DNA of 8,722 nt from an uncultured Solobacterium sp. (GCA_900547815.1 URHY01000080.1:1-8722), one strand, 5' to 3'; counted from the first letter of the stretch, positions 1-6,745 are shown. The notes: generated by a model from the sequence alone, not told the origin. Translations and numbers: made by a program.

Positions 1-57
1 TAGAGTTTCCGATTTTGTTTATTTAAGCCATTTTATTTTTCATGCGTAACTACTGTT

Positions 58-88
58 AAAAAAAGAAACTACAAATTTGTAGTTTCTT
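58..88 (-). terminator. Terminator of the 82-aa gene
   Basis: A perfect 26-bp palindrome (63-88, arms AAGAAACTAC and GTAGTTTCTT around AAATTT) is followed on the minus strand by a run of T (58-64, partly in the stem). The stop codon of the leftward gene (87-89) overlaps the stem base, so the hairpin starts inside the coding end. No T-run follows on the + strand, so it should act leftward only. Positions 1-57 to its left hold nothing I can recognise. Confidence 0.75.
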
Positions 89-335
89 AATGCAATACAG
101 TAGGTTCATGCATCATTTCGATTTCTTCCTGGATATAGGCTTCCACTTTTTCTAAAAGTTCATCTGTAACCTCGATGTCACCTATCATAAAAGGACCATC
201 CAGCATTTCAGATTCCTTCACAAATTTCACTTGTGGAATCTGTGACATCCTCTGATTTCCAAGTTGTTTTTCAATTTTCTTCAATTGCTCCAAAATAGGT
301 TCAGCAATTTGTCTAATCATTTCTTCTTCTGTCAT
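87..335 (-). CDS. Small acidic protein of unknown function, 82 aa
   Basis: I do not recognise this protein. It is acidic and looks soluble, with no signal peptide, membrane segment or cysteines. Residues 1-30 look like an amphipathic helix rich in E, Q, K and I, perhaps a short coiled coil. A second acidic helix (about 57-75, TDELLEKVEAYIQEEIEMM) follows a middle part with G47, P48 and G52. It is probably real: it has a consensus promoter immediately upstream, a hairpin terminator overlapping its stop, and no competing gene. The start is uncertain. The ATG at 335 has no good Shine-Dalgarno and lies about 1 nt from the predicted transcription start. The ATG at 320 (codon 6) follows AGAAGAAGAA with no spacing. 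Either the mRNA is leaderless or the start is internal. It is a single-gene unit, separated from tsaC by a possible small RNA on the other strand. Confidence 0.7.
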   Translation of the reverse strand: MTEEEMIRQIAEPILEQLKKIEKQLGNQRMSQIPQVKFVKESEMLDGPFMIGDIEVTDELLEKVEAYIQEEIEMMHEPTVLH

Positions 336-342
336 ACTCAGT

Positions 343-371
343 ATTATAATAAACCCCCATCATTTTGACAA
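343..371 (-). promoter_or_regulatory. Consensus sigma-A promoter for the 82-aa gene
   Basis: On the minus strand TTGTCA (371-366) and TATAAT (348-343) are separated by exactly 17 bp, close to ideal. Transcription should begin near 336, right at the ATG at 335. The -35 overlaps a + strand TTGACA (365-370) that could serve the divergent RNA candidate. Confidence 0.7.
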
Positions 372-435
372 GTTTTAACATATGTTTAAATTGCATTCGA
401 AACCATTGAATCCAATTTAAATCAGAGTAACATAC

Positions 436-524
436 TACATGAACTGCTAGAAGCATACTACTTTTAGATTTGTTCGTACACACCCTGGCCTATGCTTTTA
501 AACATAAGTTCTGGGTGTTTTTTT
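436..524 (+). ncRNA. Candidate structured small RNA with own terminator
   Basis: Two hairpins follow each other on the + strand. The first pairs TAC 436-438 with GTA 476-478, GAAC 441-444 with GTTC 472-475, and CTAGAAG 447-453 with CTTTTAG 461-467. The second pairs ACACCC 480-485 with GGGTGT 513-518 and TATG 491-494 with CATA 503-506, then runs into seven T (518-524), a typical intrinsic terminator. The G450/T464 pair is a G-U wobble only if the + strand is transcribed, and the minus strand has no T-run, so orientation is +. No coding frame is evident, and no + strand gene lies upstream for this terminator to serve. A TTGACA at 365-370 with a weak -10 (TAAATT, 387-392, 16-bp spacer) would start an RNA near 399, about 126 nt long. 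Another inverted repeat (385-393 with 413-421, 9 bp perfect) lies just upstream. I cannot assign a known RNA family. The 3' end overlaps the tsaC stop codon. Confidence 0.42.
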
Positions 525-1119
525 ATAGAACAGATTCTAATTCTTCTAAAGAAATAGGTCCTGGTCTTAAGATTTGCAATTTTTCTTTAGTGCAATCTAC
601 AATCGTACTTGCCTGCAAAGCTTTACATGTTCCTAGTACAATTCCATCAATTTTAGGTAATTGTACATAAACATCATCACTAGTAAGTGCTGTCTTTTCT
701 CCAGATTGATTGGCACTTGTAACTAAGATTGGACAATTCAATTCGTCAATCACATCTAAGATAAACTTTTCATCTGGAATGCGAATCGCAATCGTGCTTA
801 ATCCATTTGTATACGCTGGATCGACACTTTCTTTCACATTGACAACTAAAGTTAATGCGCCTGGCAAAAACTTAGCGGCAATCTTTTCAATTCTTTCATC
901 CACTAAAGCAACTTGTTTCATTTGTTCTACATTTGAAACCATCATCGGAATTGGTTTTGTTTCTGGACGATGTTTTGCACGTTTTAATCGTTCTAAATCG
1001 TCTAAATTACCATACTTTACACCTACACCATACACAGTATCTGTAGGTAAAGCTATAATTTTATGTTCATTAAATGCACACACTACTTCGTGTACTTGAT
1101 TTTTTGTATATTCTTTCAT
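523..1119 (-). CDS. tsaC: L-threonylcarbamoyladenylate synthase, short TsaC/YrdC type
   Basis: TsaC makes threonylcarbamoyl-AMP from threonine, bicarbonate and ATP, the first step of t6A37 formation on ANN-decoding tRNAs in the cytosol. The 198-aa protein is a single YrdC domain with PTDTVYG (25-31), the basic KRAKHRP segment (46-52), PGALT (86-90), SANQSG (135-140) and STIVD (171-175), all family hallmarks. It lacks the extra C-terminal domain of the ~340-aa Sua5 form used by Bacillus subtilis. I chose the ATG at 1119 because AGAGGTG (1131-1125) sits 5 nt upstream. The frame extends to an ATG at 1149, but a -10 box (TATAAT, 1146-1141) lies inside that extension, so it is probably untranslated. 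It is divergent from mnmE, another tRNA-modification gene. Its stop codon lies in the T-run of the converging small-RNA candidate, and I see no terminator of its own. Confidence 0.92.
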   Translation of the reverse strand: MKEYTKNQVHEVVCAFNEHKIIALPTDTVYGVGVKYGNLDDLERLKRAKHRPETKPIPMMVSNVEQMKQVALVDERIEKIAAKFLPGALTLVVNVKESVDPAYTNGLSTIAIRIPDEKFILDVIDELNCPILVTSANQSGEKTALTSDDVYVQLPKIDGIVLGTCKALQASTIVDCTKEKLQILRPGPISLEELESVL

Positions 1120-1135
1120 CTTTACACCTCTGTCT

Positions 1136-1164
1136 AAGACATTATACATCTTTTATGATAAAAT
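1136..1164 (+). promoter_or_regulatory. mnmE promoter, overlapping the tsaC -10
   Basis: AAGACA (1136-1141) and TAAAAT (1159-1164) are spaced 17 bp, giving a start near 1171 and a ~20-nt leader with AAAGGA before the ATG at 1192. On the opposite strand the tsaC -10 TATAAT (1146-1141) falls inside this promoter, touching its -35. The tsaC -35 is not convincing. The two promoters occlude one another spatially, so tsaC and mnmE transcription may compete. Confidence 0.55.
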
Positions 1165-1191
1165 ACACTAAGAAAGAAAGGATGTTTTTCT

Positions 1192-2520
1192 ATGTTTGAA
1201 AATACAATTGCGGCTATTTCCACTTCTTTGCAGGATGGTGCCATTTCCATCATTCGTTTAAGTGGTGATAAGGCTATTGAAATCACCCAAAAAATATTTG
1301 ACCGTAATATTATGAATGCGAAAAGTCATACGATTCATTATGGTTTTATTATAGATTCAGATAAAAATCCTGTAGATGAAGTTCTAATTTCTATTTTTAG
1401 AACACCCAAAACATATACACGAGAAGACATTGTAGAAATCAATTGTCATGGTGGTACATTTATCACACGTAAAATCTTATCCATGATCTTAAGTTCTGGA
1501 GCAGAACTAGCAAAACCAGGAGAATTTACACAACGTGCCTTCTATCATGGAAGAATTGACTTATCCCAAGCTGAAGCCGTTCAAGACATGATCGAAGCGA
1601 GCAACAATACAGCGGCTACTATGGCGATTCATGGAATTAAGGGAAGTGTAAAAAAGCTGCTACAACCTTTGATTGATGATTTAATGGATATTATTGCACA
1701 AATCGAAGTGAATATTGATTATCCTGAATATGAAGATGTCGAACAATTGACCACAAATGATTTACTTCCTAAAACAATTGATTGGTTAGAAAAAATCGAT
1801 CATATTCTTTCTCGTGTTCAAACGGGTCAAATGTTAAAAAAAGGTATTGATACAATTATTGTAGGAAAGCCAAATGTTGGTAAATCCAGCTTATTAAATG
1901 CCCTTCTTGAAGAAGATAAAGCTATTGTTACAGATATTGCAGGAACCACAAGAGACTTAGTTGAAGGACAAATTCATATTGGTAGTGTGCAATTGAATTT
2001 AATTGATACAGCAGGTATTCGTGAGTCTAGCGATAAAATTGAGCAGATTGGTATTGAAAAGAGTCAAGAAAAATTAAAGGATGCTAAATTAGTTCTTTTA
2101 GTCTTCGATGGCTCCAAAGAGTTGGATGATGAAGATAAACAATTATTAGAACTGACAAAAGATAAGATGCGTTTAATTATCTACAATAAATTAGATAAAA
2201 CTGAAGCTGATAAGGATGGTATTTGGATTTCAGCCGCTAATAAAGAAATCCAGCCTTTGATTGATGCCTTAGAAGACTTATATCAACAAGATTTATTAAA
2301 GGAAGAGCCATTACTTTCAAATGAACGTCAAATCGGTTTATTAAATCAAGCCAAAGAAGATATGTTAAGAGCTAAGGAAGCCATGGATATGATGGTAGAG
2401 CCTGACTTGATTGAAATTGATATTCAGGCAGCTCATGATCACTTAAAAGAGATTTTAGGAGAGGTTCATAGAGAAGACTTATTGGATACTTTATTCTCTA
2501 AATTCTGTTTAGGTAAATAG
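1192..2520 (+). CDS. mnmE: tRNA uridine-5-carboxymethylaminomethyl modification GTPase MnmE
   Basis: MnmE, with MnmG, modifies C5 of the wobble uridine (U34) of tRNAs reading NNA/NNG codons, using a one-carbon folate donor and GTP hydrolysis. The 442-aa protein (usual length about 450) has the N-terminal TrmE folate-binding domain (about 1-118, with CHGG at 85-88 and GEFTQRAF near 109-116). A helical domain is interrupted by a G domain: P-loop GKPNVGKSS (225-233), G2 region TDIAGTTRD (247-255), DTAGIR (272-277), NKLD (332-335) and SAA (347-349). The C-terminal FCLGK (438-442) carries the conserved cysteine C439. The start at 1192 has AAAGGA upstream and matches the conserved N-terminus (TIAAIST). 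Its partner mnmG, often adjacent in Bacillota, is not here; a convergent gene follows. It ends in TAG TAA tandem stops and a strong terminator. Confidence 0.97.
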   Translation: MFENTIAAISTSLQDGAISIIRLSGDKAIEITQKIFDRNIMNAKSHTIHYGFIIDSDKNPVDEVLISIFRTPKTYTREDIVEINCHGGTFITRKILSMILSSGAELAKPGEFTQRAFYHGRIDLSQAEAVQDMIEASNNTAATMAIHGIKGSVKKLLQPLIDDLMDIIAQIEVNIDYPEYEDVEQLTTNDLLPKTIDWLEKIDHILSRVQTGQMLKKGIDTIIVGKPNVGKSSLLNALLEEDKAIVTDIAGTTRDLVEGQIHIGSVQLNLIDTAGIRESSDKIEQIGIEKSQEKLKDAKLVLLVFDGSKELDDEDKQLLELTKDKMRLIIYNKLDKTEADKDGIWISAANKEIQPLIDALEDLYQQDLLKEEPLLSNERQIGLLNQAKEDMLRAKEAMDMMVEPDLIEIDIQAAHDHLKEILGEVHREDLLDTLFSKFCLGK

Positions 2521-2524
2521 TAAG

Positions 2525-2561
2525 AAAAATGCGATGATTAGCCAATCATCGCATATTTTTT
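2525..2561. terminator. Bidirectional terminator between mnmE and the peptidase gene
   Basis: An 11-bp perfect stem (2529-2539 with 2544-2554, ATGCGATGATT and its complement, loop AGCC) is flanked by six T on the + strand (2556-2561) and five A (2525-2529), which read as T on the minus strand. It can stop mnmE transcripts and those of the leftward operon. The stop codon of the peptidase gene (2538-2540) and its last residues are encoded within the hairpin. Confidence 0.85.
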
Positions 2562-3611
2562 ATCTACTTTATTTAATACAACACAACCATCTTCAGTAAC
2601 TAACACTAAGTCTTCTACACGAACGCCCATTTTATTTGGCAAATAGATTCCTGGTTCAATTGAGAAGATCATACCTGATTTTACTGTTCCTGTATTTGTT
2701 GAACTTACATCTCCAAATTCATGATCGGTTTGACCAATGAAATGTCCAAGGCGGTGTGTAAAGTATTCACCATAGCCAAAACTTGAAATATAATCACGAG
2801 CTGCTAAATCAATGTCGCATAGACGAATGCCTGGACGAATGATTTCTTCTGCTTTTTCATTGGCAACACGAACAATATCATGAATCTTTTTATATTCTTC
2901 ACTTGCTTCTTTACAAAAATAAGTACGTGTCATATCAGAACAATAACGATCTTTTTTTCCACCAATGTCGATCACAATACTATCTCCTGCTTTTAATACA
3001 GAATCATCTGGCATGTGGTGAGGATCAGCACCATTAGCACCAAATGAACAAATAGGTGAGAATGACACGTCTTGACATCCTAACAATTTATATTGTTCAA
3101 GAATAAAAGCTTCCACTTGTTTTTCAGTCATACCTTCTGAAATGAAATCTCTTGTACGTTCCATCACCACATCGTTGATCTGTGAATTTTCAATCATACA
3201 TTCAATTTCTTTTTCATCTTTAATAGCACGAGTATCATCCACATATTTTGATCCTAACACAACTTTCAATCCTTCACACTTTTTCATTAAAGGAATCAAG
3301 AAGCGTGCTGTCCATTCTTTATCAATGCCAAGTTTTTCTTTAGAATCGATGACGCTAGCTAATAATGAAATCGAATCATCCGTATCACTGTACCAAATTT
3401 CTTCACAATCCTTTTGTTCAACTGTAAATAATGTATTTAAAAATAATACTTTTCTTCCTTCATCATTCAAATATAGCGCAAACATTCTTTCTCCTGGACC
3501 TACATCCACACCTGTTAAATAATAGATGCTGCATGGTTCACTTATTAAAATTTGTTTAAGCCCATCCGCTTTCATTTTTTCAATTACTTGATCGACTCTT
3601 TTTTGAAACAT
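2538..3611 (-). CDS. M24 family Xaa-Pro peptidase (PepQ/PepP-like)
   Basis: A cytoplasmic metallopeptidase predicted to cleave Xaa-Pro bonds in dipeptides or at peptide N-termini. The 357-aa length is typical of the short prolidase/aminopeptidase-P group. Residues 1-130 form the creatinase-like N-terminal domain and 135-355 the pita-bread catalytic domain. The five metal ligands are present: D215 (VIDIGG), D226 (CSDMTRT), H290 (RLGHFIG), E319 (SIEPGIY) and E333 (VRVEDL). Substrate-site histidines are likely H198/H199 (DPHHMP) and H297 (TDHE). I cannot separate dipeptidase from aminopeptidase by sequence alone. A textbook site AGGAGGA (3623-3617) lies 5 nt before the ATG and overlaps the stop codon of the kinase gene, a 10-nt gap, so it should be cotranscribed and possibly translationally coupled with the two-component genes. 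It is the last gene of the operon. A proline peptidase here may process a peptide linked to the signalling system or simply recycle amino acids; I cannot tell which. Confidence 0.92.
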   Translation of the reverse strand: MFQKRVDQVIEKMKADGLKQILISEPCSIYYLTGVDVGPGERMFALYLNDEGRKVLFLNTLFTVEQKDCEEIWYSDTDDSISLLASVIDSKEKLGIDKEWTARFLIPLMKKCEGLKVVLGSKYVDDTRAIKDEKEIECMIENSQINDVVMERTRDFISEGMTEKQVEAFILEQYKLLGCQDVSFSPICSFGANGADPHHMPDDSVLKAGDSIVIDIGGKKDRYCSDMTRTYFCKEASEEYKKIHDIVRVANEKAEEIIRPGIRLCDIDLAARDYISSFGYGEYFTHRLGHFIGQTDHEFGDVSSTNTGTVKSGMIFSIEPGIYLPNKMGVRVEDLVLVTEDGCVVLNKVDKKYAMIG

Positions 3612-3621
3612 AATTATCCTC

Positions 3622-4854
3622 CTAGAAATTCAAAGTAAACTCTGTACCTTGTTTCTCATCACTTGTCACACTTAATTTAATTTTATGGGTTTGCGCAATT
3701 TGACTGGCAATCGATAAACCTAAACCGGCTCCACCCTGATATTTTCTCGACTTATCGACACGATAGAAACGTTCAAATACATGTTTTAAATCTTCAGGTG
3801 GAATATAACTATCTGTATTACGAATTGTTATGACAGGTTTATTTTGTATCTTTGCCAACTTAAAATATATCTTTCCACCCTTAGGTGTATATTTGATCGC
3901 ATTGTCCAAGAAAATCAAAATCAATTGTTTTAATTGTGACTCATTTCCATGTACTTCTATATTCTCTTCCACTTCATCGATTAAATCAATACCTTTTTCA
4001 AACGCAATCGATTCAAATGGTAAAACACAATGAAAACATATATTACTCAAAGAACAATTCTGCATCGAAATTTCAATTCGATTCGCATCATTCTTGGCAA
4101 GAAACAACATATTCTCTACAAGCTTACGCATTCGATTGGCTTCACTTTGTATGGAATCGATCCATTTTTTCTGTGAAGAAATCGATTCTGTAGAATGATT
4201 TAATAACACATCACTATCGGCTAAAATAACAGTCAATGGTGTTTTTAATTCGTGACTAGCATCTGCCACAAATTGTTTTTGTTTATCCCATGCTTGCTCA
4301 ACTGGTTTTAGTGCCCATTTACTTAAAATACAACTTAATATAAAGAATACAAGCAATACACTCGATCCAATTTGTACAGATATAATCAACATTCTTTGAA
4401 AAGAGGACTGCATATTTGATATATCCACAAAGGCTACGGCATAACCAGAAGGAATAGTGGTATCCTCATTCACTTGATAGTTAGTAATCTTTTCTTTTTT
4501 ATACGCAAATCCAAGTTTTTTTAGTACGCCCACATCCTCTTTATGTTCTACACTTTCAATCAAAGTTTGCGCATCTTCTGCATATATATTCCATACTGTA
4601 CGACTTGTGATCATATATTCATAATCAGAATCTGTATAAATCACAAAGGAATTCCCGTTAAAATTACGACTATTTCCAAATGAAATCGAAAAGTCTTTAT
4701 CTTTTAGTCTCAAAGCCAATTCCAGATTTCTTTCTACTTCATTTTTATCATGGACATAATTTGAGCAACAAACTATGCCAAATACAGATAGTAAAATGAT
4801 ACTGACAAAGGACATTAAAATCAAAATGAATTTGGTCTGTAATTTTTTAAGCAT
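3622..4854 (-). CDS. Membrane sensor histidine kinase
   Basis: A 410-aa orthodox sensor kinase. A membrane segment at about 9-30, an extracellular sensor part at about 31-154 of no recognised fold, and a second membrane segment at about 155-177 are followed by only a short linker rather than a full HAMP domain. The HisKA domain carries the phospho-acceptor H201 in DASHELKTPL. The ATPase domain has the N box (LDNAIKYTPKGG, N318), F box (VFERFYR, 359-365) and G2 box (GGAGLGL, 374-380). The G1 box is atypical: the usual DxGxGI is replaced by RNTDSYIPPEDL (345-356). The start overlaps the end of the RR1 gene by 8 nt, with AGAGG 7 nt upstream, the usual coupling of a cognate regulator-kinase pair. 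The layout recalls CiaH/PhoR-type kinases. The signal sensed is unknown; the ~120-residue external domain suggests an envelope or extracellular cue. Confidence 0.93.
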   Translation of the reverse strand: MLKKLQTKFILILMSFVSIILLSVFGIVCCSNYVHDKNEVERNLELALRLKDKDFSISFGNSRNFNGNSFVIYTDSDYEYMITSRTVWNIYAEDAQTLIESVEHKEDVGVLKKLGFAYKKEKITNYQVNEDTTIPSGYAVAFVDISNMQSSFQRMLIISVQIGSSVLLVFFILSCILSKWALKPVEQAWDKQKQFVADASHELKTPLTVILADSDVLLNHSTESISSQKKWIDSIQSEANRMRKLVENMLFLAKNDANRIEISMQNCSLSNICFHCVLPFESIAFEKGIDLIDEVEENIEVHGNESQLKQLILIFLDNAIKYTPKGGKIYFKLAKIQNKPVITIRNTDSYIPPEDLKHVFERFYRVDKSRKYQGGAGLGLSIASQIAQTHKIKLSVTSDEKQGTEFTLNF

Positions 4855-5524
4855 CGCAAACCTCTAGTCGATATCCAACTTTTCGAATCACCTTAATTGA
4901 AACTTTGCTTTTTAAGAATTTTAATTTTTTTCTTAAAAAAGAAATATAAACCTCTACATTATTGTCCATCGCATCACTTTCACTTCCCCATACAGAGATA
5001 ATCAAATCGTCTTTTGACGTAATCATTTCTGGATGTGACATTAAATGTTTCATGATTTCAAACTCTTTATATCCCAAATGAATATGTTGACTTTGACAAT
5101 ACAACTCACAAGTATCAAGTTGTAAAGAAAGATCCTCATACTTTAATTCATGTACAATGACTTCTCCTTTACGTCTTGTCAGTGCATTAATTCGAGCAAC
5201 AAGTTCTGCAGCTGAAAATGGTTTGGTCATATAATCATCGGCCCCTACATTCAAGCCTTTGACTTTATCTGGAATTTCATCTAATGCCGATAATAATAGT
5301 GTTGGTGTTTCAATTTTATTAGCACGCATCTTTTGTACGATTTCAAAACCATTCATACCAGGAAGCATGATATCTAAAACGGCTACATCATAGTATCCGC
5401 TTAGGGCAAGGTCTAAACCTTCTTGCCCATCATAGGCCATAGTCACCTGCCACTTTTGTTCTTCTAAAATTTGTGCAATCGCATACGCAATATTTTTTTC
5501 ATCATCCACAACCAATATATTCAT
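4847..5524 (-). CDS. OmpR/PhoB-family response regulator RR1, partner of the kinase
   Basis: A 225-aa DNA-binding regulator. The receiver domain (1-118) has acidic D7/D8, phospho-acceptor D51 (VLDIMLPGMNG), S79 and K101 (KPF). The winged-helix domain (about 125-222) has the trans-activation/recognition region DNNVEVYISFLRKKL (187-201) and an intact wing (IRKVGYRLE), where R-K replaces the usual R-G. Overlap with the kinase gene marks it as the kinase's cognate partner. Its GAAAGGG site (5540-5534) is 9 nt before the ATG. Regulators of this group bind direct repeats about 11 bp apart; such repeats (TTTAAG-N5-TTTAAG) stand before this operon, the sulfotransferase gene and the hairpin RNA. I therefore propose RR1 as the likely binder, by analogy with CiaR, without proof. 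Confidence 0.94.
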   Translation of the reverse strand: MNILVVDDEKNIAYAIAQILEEQKWQVTMAYDGQEGLDLALSGYYDVAVLDIMLPGMNGFEIVQKMRANKIETPTLLLSALDEIPDKVKGLNVGADDYMTKPFSAAELVARINALTRRKGEVIVHELKYEDLSLQLDTCELYCQSQHIHLGYKEFEIMKHLMSHPEMITSKDDLIISVWGSESDAMDNNVEVYISFLRKKLKFLKSKVSIKVIRKVGYRLEVCDA

Positions 5525-5547
5525 AATGCCACGCCCTTTCTTCTTTT

Positions 5548-6216
5548 TTATATATTAACACACAGTTTTATATTTTCTTCATCAATTTCTATATATACTT
5601 TCGATTGTAAGGCCAATAATTTTCGATTCAAATAAGATACATACAATGAAACTGTATTTTGATTCACGTCTACTCGATTGTCCCAAACTTTTTCAATCAC
5701 AAGCCAAATGGGTACTGTATTCAATTCACTTCGAATCAATAAAGAAAGAATACTATATTCATATTTAGACAATTGATATTTTGTATTTTTACACGCAAGT
5801 GTCTCTTCTTTCTTATTCAATAGAATATCCTGATATTGTAAATAAGAATCATCCACTATATTTTCTTTTAACATCACTTTGATTCGTGCAATCAATTCCT
5901 TTGTCGAAAAGGGTTTGGATAAATAATCATTGGCACCTAAATCAAAACCTTGAACCTTATCATCCACTTCATTTAATGCACTTAAAAGTAATACGGGAAT
6001 ATCCATTTTCTTTTTTCGAATCAAAGATAATACTTCATATCCATTCTTTTCAGGCATCATAATATCTAAAATCAATCCATCATAAATTTCTTGCGAAACA
6101 AGATGAATCGCACTTCTTCCGTCATAGCATACGTCACAATCATAACCAGCATCATTTAGCACGGCTTTTAATGCTTGAGCCAAATTCATTTCATCATCTG
6201 CAATCAACAATCGCAT
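5548..6216 (-). CDS. OmpR-family response regulator RR2 with divergent DNA-binding domain
   Basis: A 222-aa second regulator directly upstream of RR1 and similar to it in the receiver: D7/D8, phospho-acceptor D51 (LILDIMMPEKNG), S79 and K101 (KPFSTKEL), so phosphorylation looks possible. The effector domain (about 125-222) is recognisable (LSKYEYSILSLL, then NQNTVSLYVSYLNRKL, 185-200). The C-terminal wing, normally GVGY-like, is replaced by KVYIEIDEENIKLCVNI, so DNA contact may be altered or lost. No second kinase gene is present. I chose the ATG at 6216 because GAGGG lies 5 nt upstream; the frame extends to a TTG at 6228 that would overlap that ribosome site. The synthetase stop (TAA, 6220-6218) is followed by one base and then this ATG, so translation is probably coupled. 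RR1 follows after 23 nt. It may be a duplicate of RR1 that has diverged, perhaps a partner in heterodimers or a phosphate sink (inference). Confidence 0.93.
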   Translation of the reverse strand: MRLLIADDEMNLAQALKAVLNDAGYDCDVCYDGRSAIHLVSQEIYDGLILDIMMPEKNGYEVLSLIRKKKMDIPVLLLSALNEVDDKVQGFDLGANDYLSKPFSTKELIARIKVMLKENIVDDSYLQYQDILLNKKEETLACKNTKYQLSKYEYSILSLLIRSELNTVPIWLVIEKVWDNRVDVNQNTVSLYVSYLNRKLLALQSKVYIEIDEENIKLCVNI

Positions 6217-6217
6217 A

Positions 6218-6739
6218 TTAACCCTCAATTCTATCTTTAATTGTTTGAAATGATAAGTCTAAAGAAGCAATTTCATCGGCACATCGTTTTAATTCACTAC
6301 GAATCAATTCTTCATCTTCAATATCTTTCTTATAATGAATTTGATGTTCTAGATTTGCCCAAAAATCCAGTGCAATCGTTCGCACCTGAATTTCAATTAA
6401 ACATCCATCCACTTTACAAATCACATGTAGACTTCGATATCCGCTTGGTTTGGGATATCTTAAATAGTCTCTTACTTCCACCACTTCAAAACAAGAAAGG
6501 ATCCAATCTTTTACTTGATACATTTCATCTACAAATGAACAAATGATGCGAACGCCGATAATGTCATGAAGCAATGAATAATTATTGCCGATCTTTTTTA
6601 AAACACTTTCTGGTGACTTAATTCTAGAAGTAGTATATTGTATACAATCTAATGAACAGGATTGAATCATATTTAAAACGTGATCGAGTACTTTCTTAAA
6701 CTTATCATAGTCAGTTCTATAAAATTCTTTATATGTCAT
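6218..6739 (-). CDS. Small alarmone ((p)ppGpp) synthetase, RelQ/RelP-like
   Basis: A single-domain RelA/SpoT-type synthetase that transfers pyrophosphate from ATP to the 3' OH of GDP or GTP. It has no hydrolase, TGS or ACT domain. At 173 aa it is shorter than RelQ/RelP (about 210 aa), mainly lacking N- and C-terminal tails. The core is intact: R39-x-K41 (SRIKS), D59 (HDIIGVRI), YRSLH (101-105), E116 and R120 (IEIQVRT), and W127/E131/H132 (FWANLEHQIHYK). D59 and E116 align with the Mg-binding acid residues of RelQ. It is first in the operon, 1 nt before RR2. I see no ribosome site before the ATG at 6739; the predicted -10 (6751-6746) puts the transcript start within about 1 nt of it, so translation may be leaderless. 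The next Met (24) would cut off the first helix. Expression through the CiaR-like box would tie (p)ppGpp level to the sensor kinase. RelQ versus RelP subtype is not decidable here. Confidence 0.93.
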   Translation of the reverse strand: MTYKEFYRTDYDKFKKVLDHVLNMIQSCSLDCIQYTTSRIKSPESVLKKIGNNYSLLHDIIGVRIICSFVDEMYQVKDWILSCFEVVEVRDYLRYPKPSGYRSLHVICKVDGCLIEIQVRTIALDFWANLEHQIHYKKDIEDEELIRSELKRCADEIASLDLSFQTIKDRIEG

Positions 6740-6745
6740 ACCATA

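Noticed and set aside
374..390. TTTTAAC and TTTAAA spaced 11 bp, resembling the shared operator
   Set aside because: No -10 box lies ten bases away on either strand, and the sequence is better explained by the AT-rich inverted repeat 385-421.
710..1099. Long + strand open frame opposite tsaC
   Set aside because: It is antisense to a clear family member, has no ribosome site, and its translation resembles nothing known.
1120..1149. Upstream ATG extending tsaC by ten residues
   Set aside because: No ribosome site precedes it, the family N-terminus starts at the downstream Met, and a -10 box lies within the extension.
3142..3522. + strand open frame opposite the M24 peptidase
   Set aside because: Antisense shadow of a gene with all catalytic residues intact.
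6217..6228. TTG start adding four residues to RR2
   Set aside because: The GAGGG ribosome site for the ATG at 6216 lies inside this extension, and the receiver domain begins properly at the ATG.
6241..6546. + strand open frame opposite the alarmone synthetase, considered as an antitoxin-like partner
   Set aside because: It lacks a ribosome site and promoter and is fully antisense to conserved synthetase motifs.
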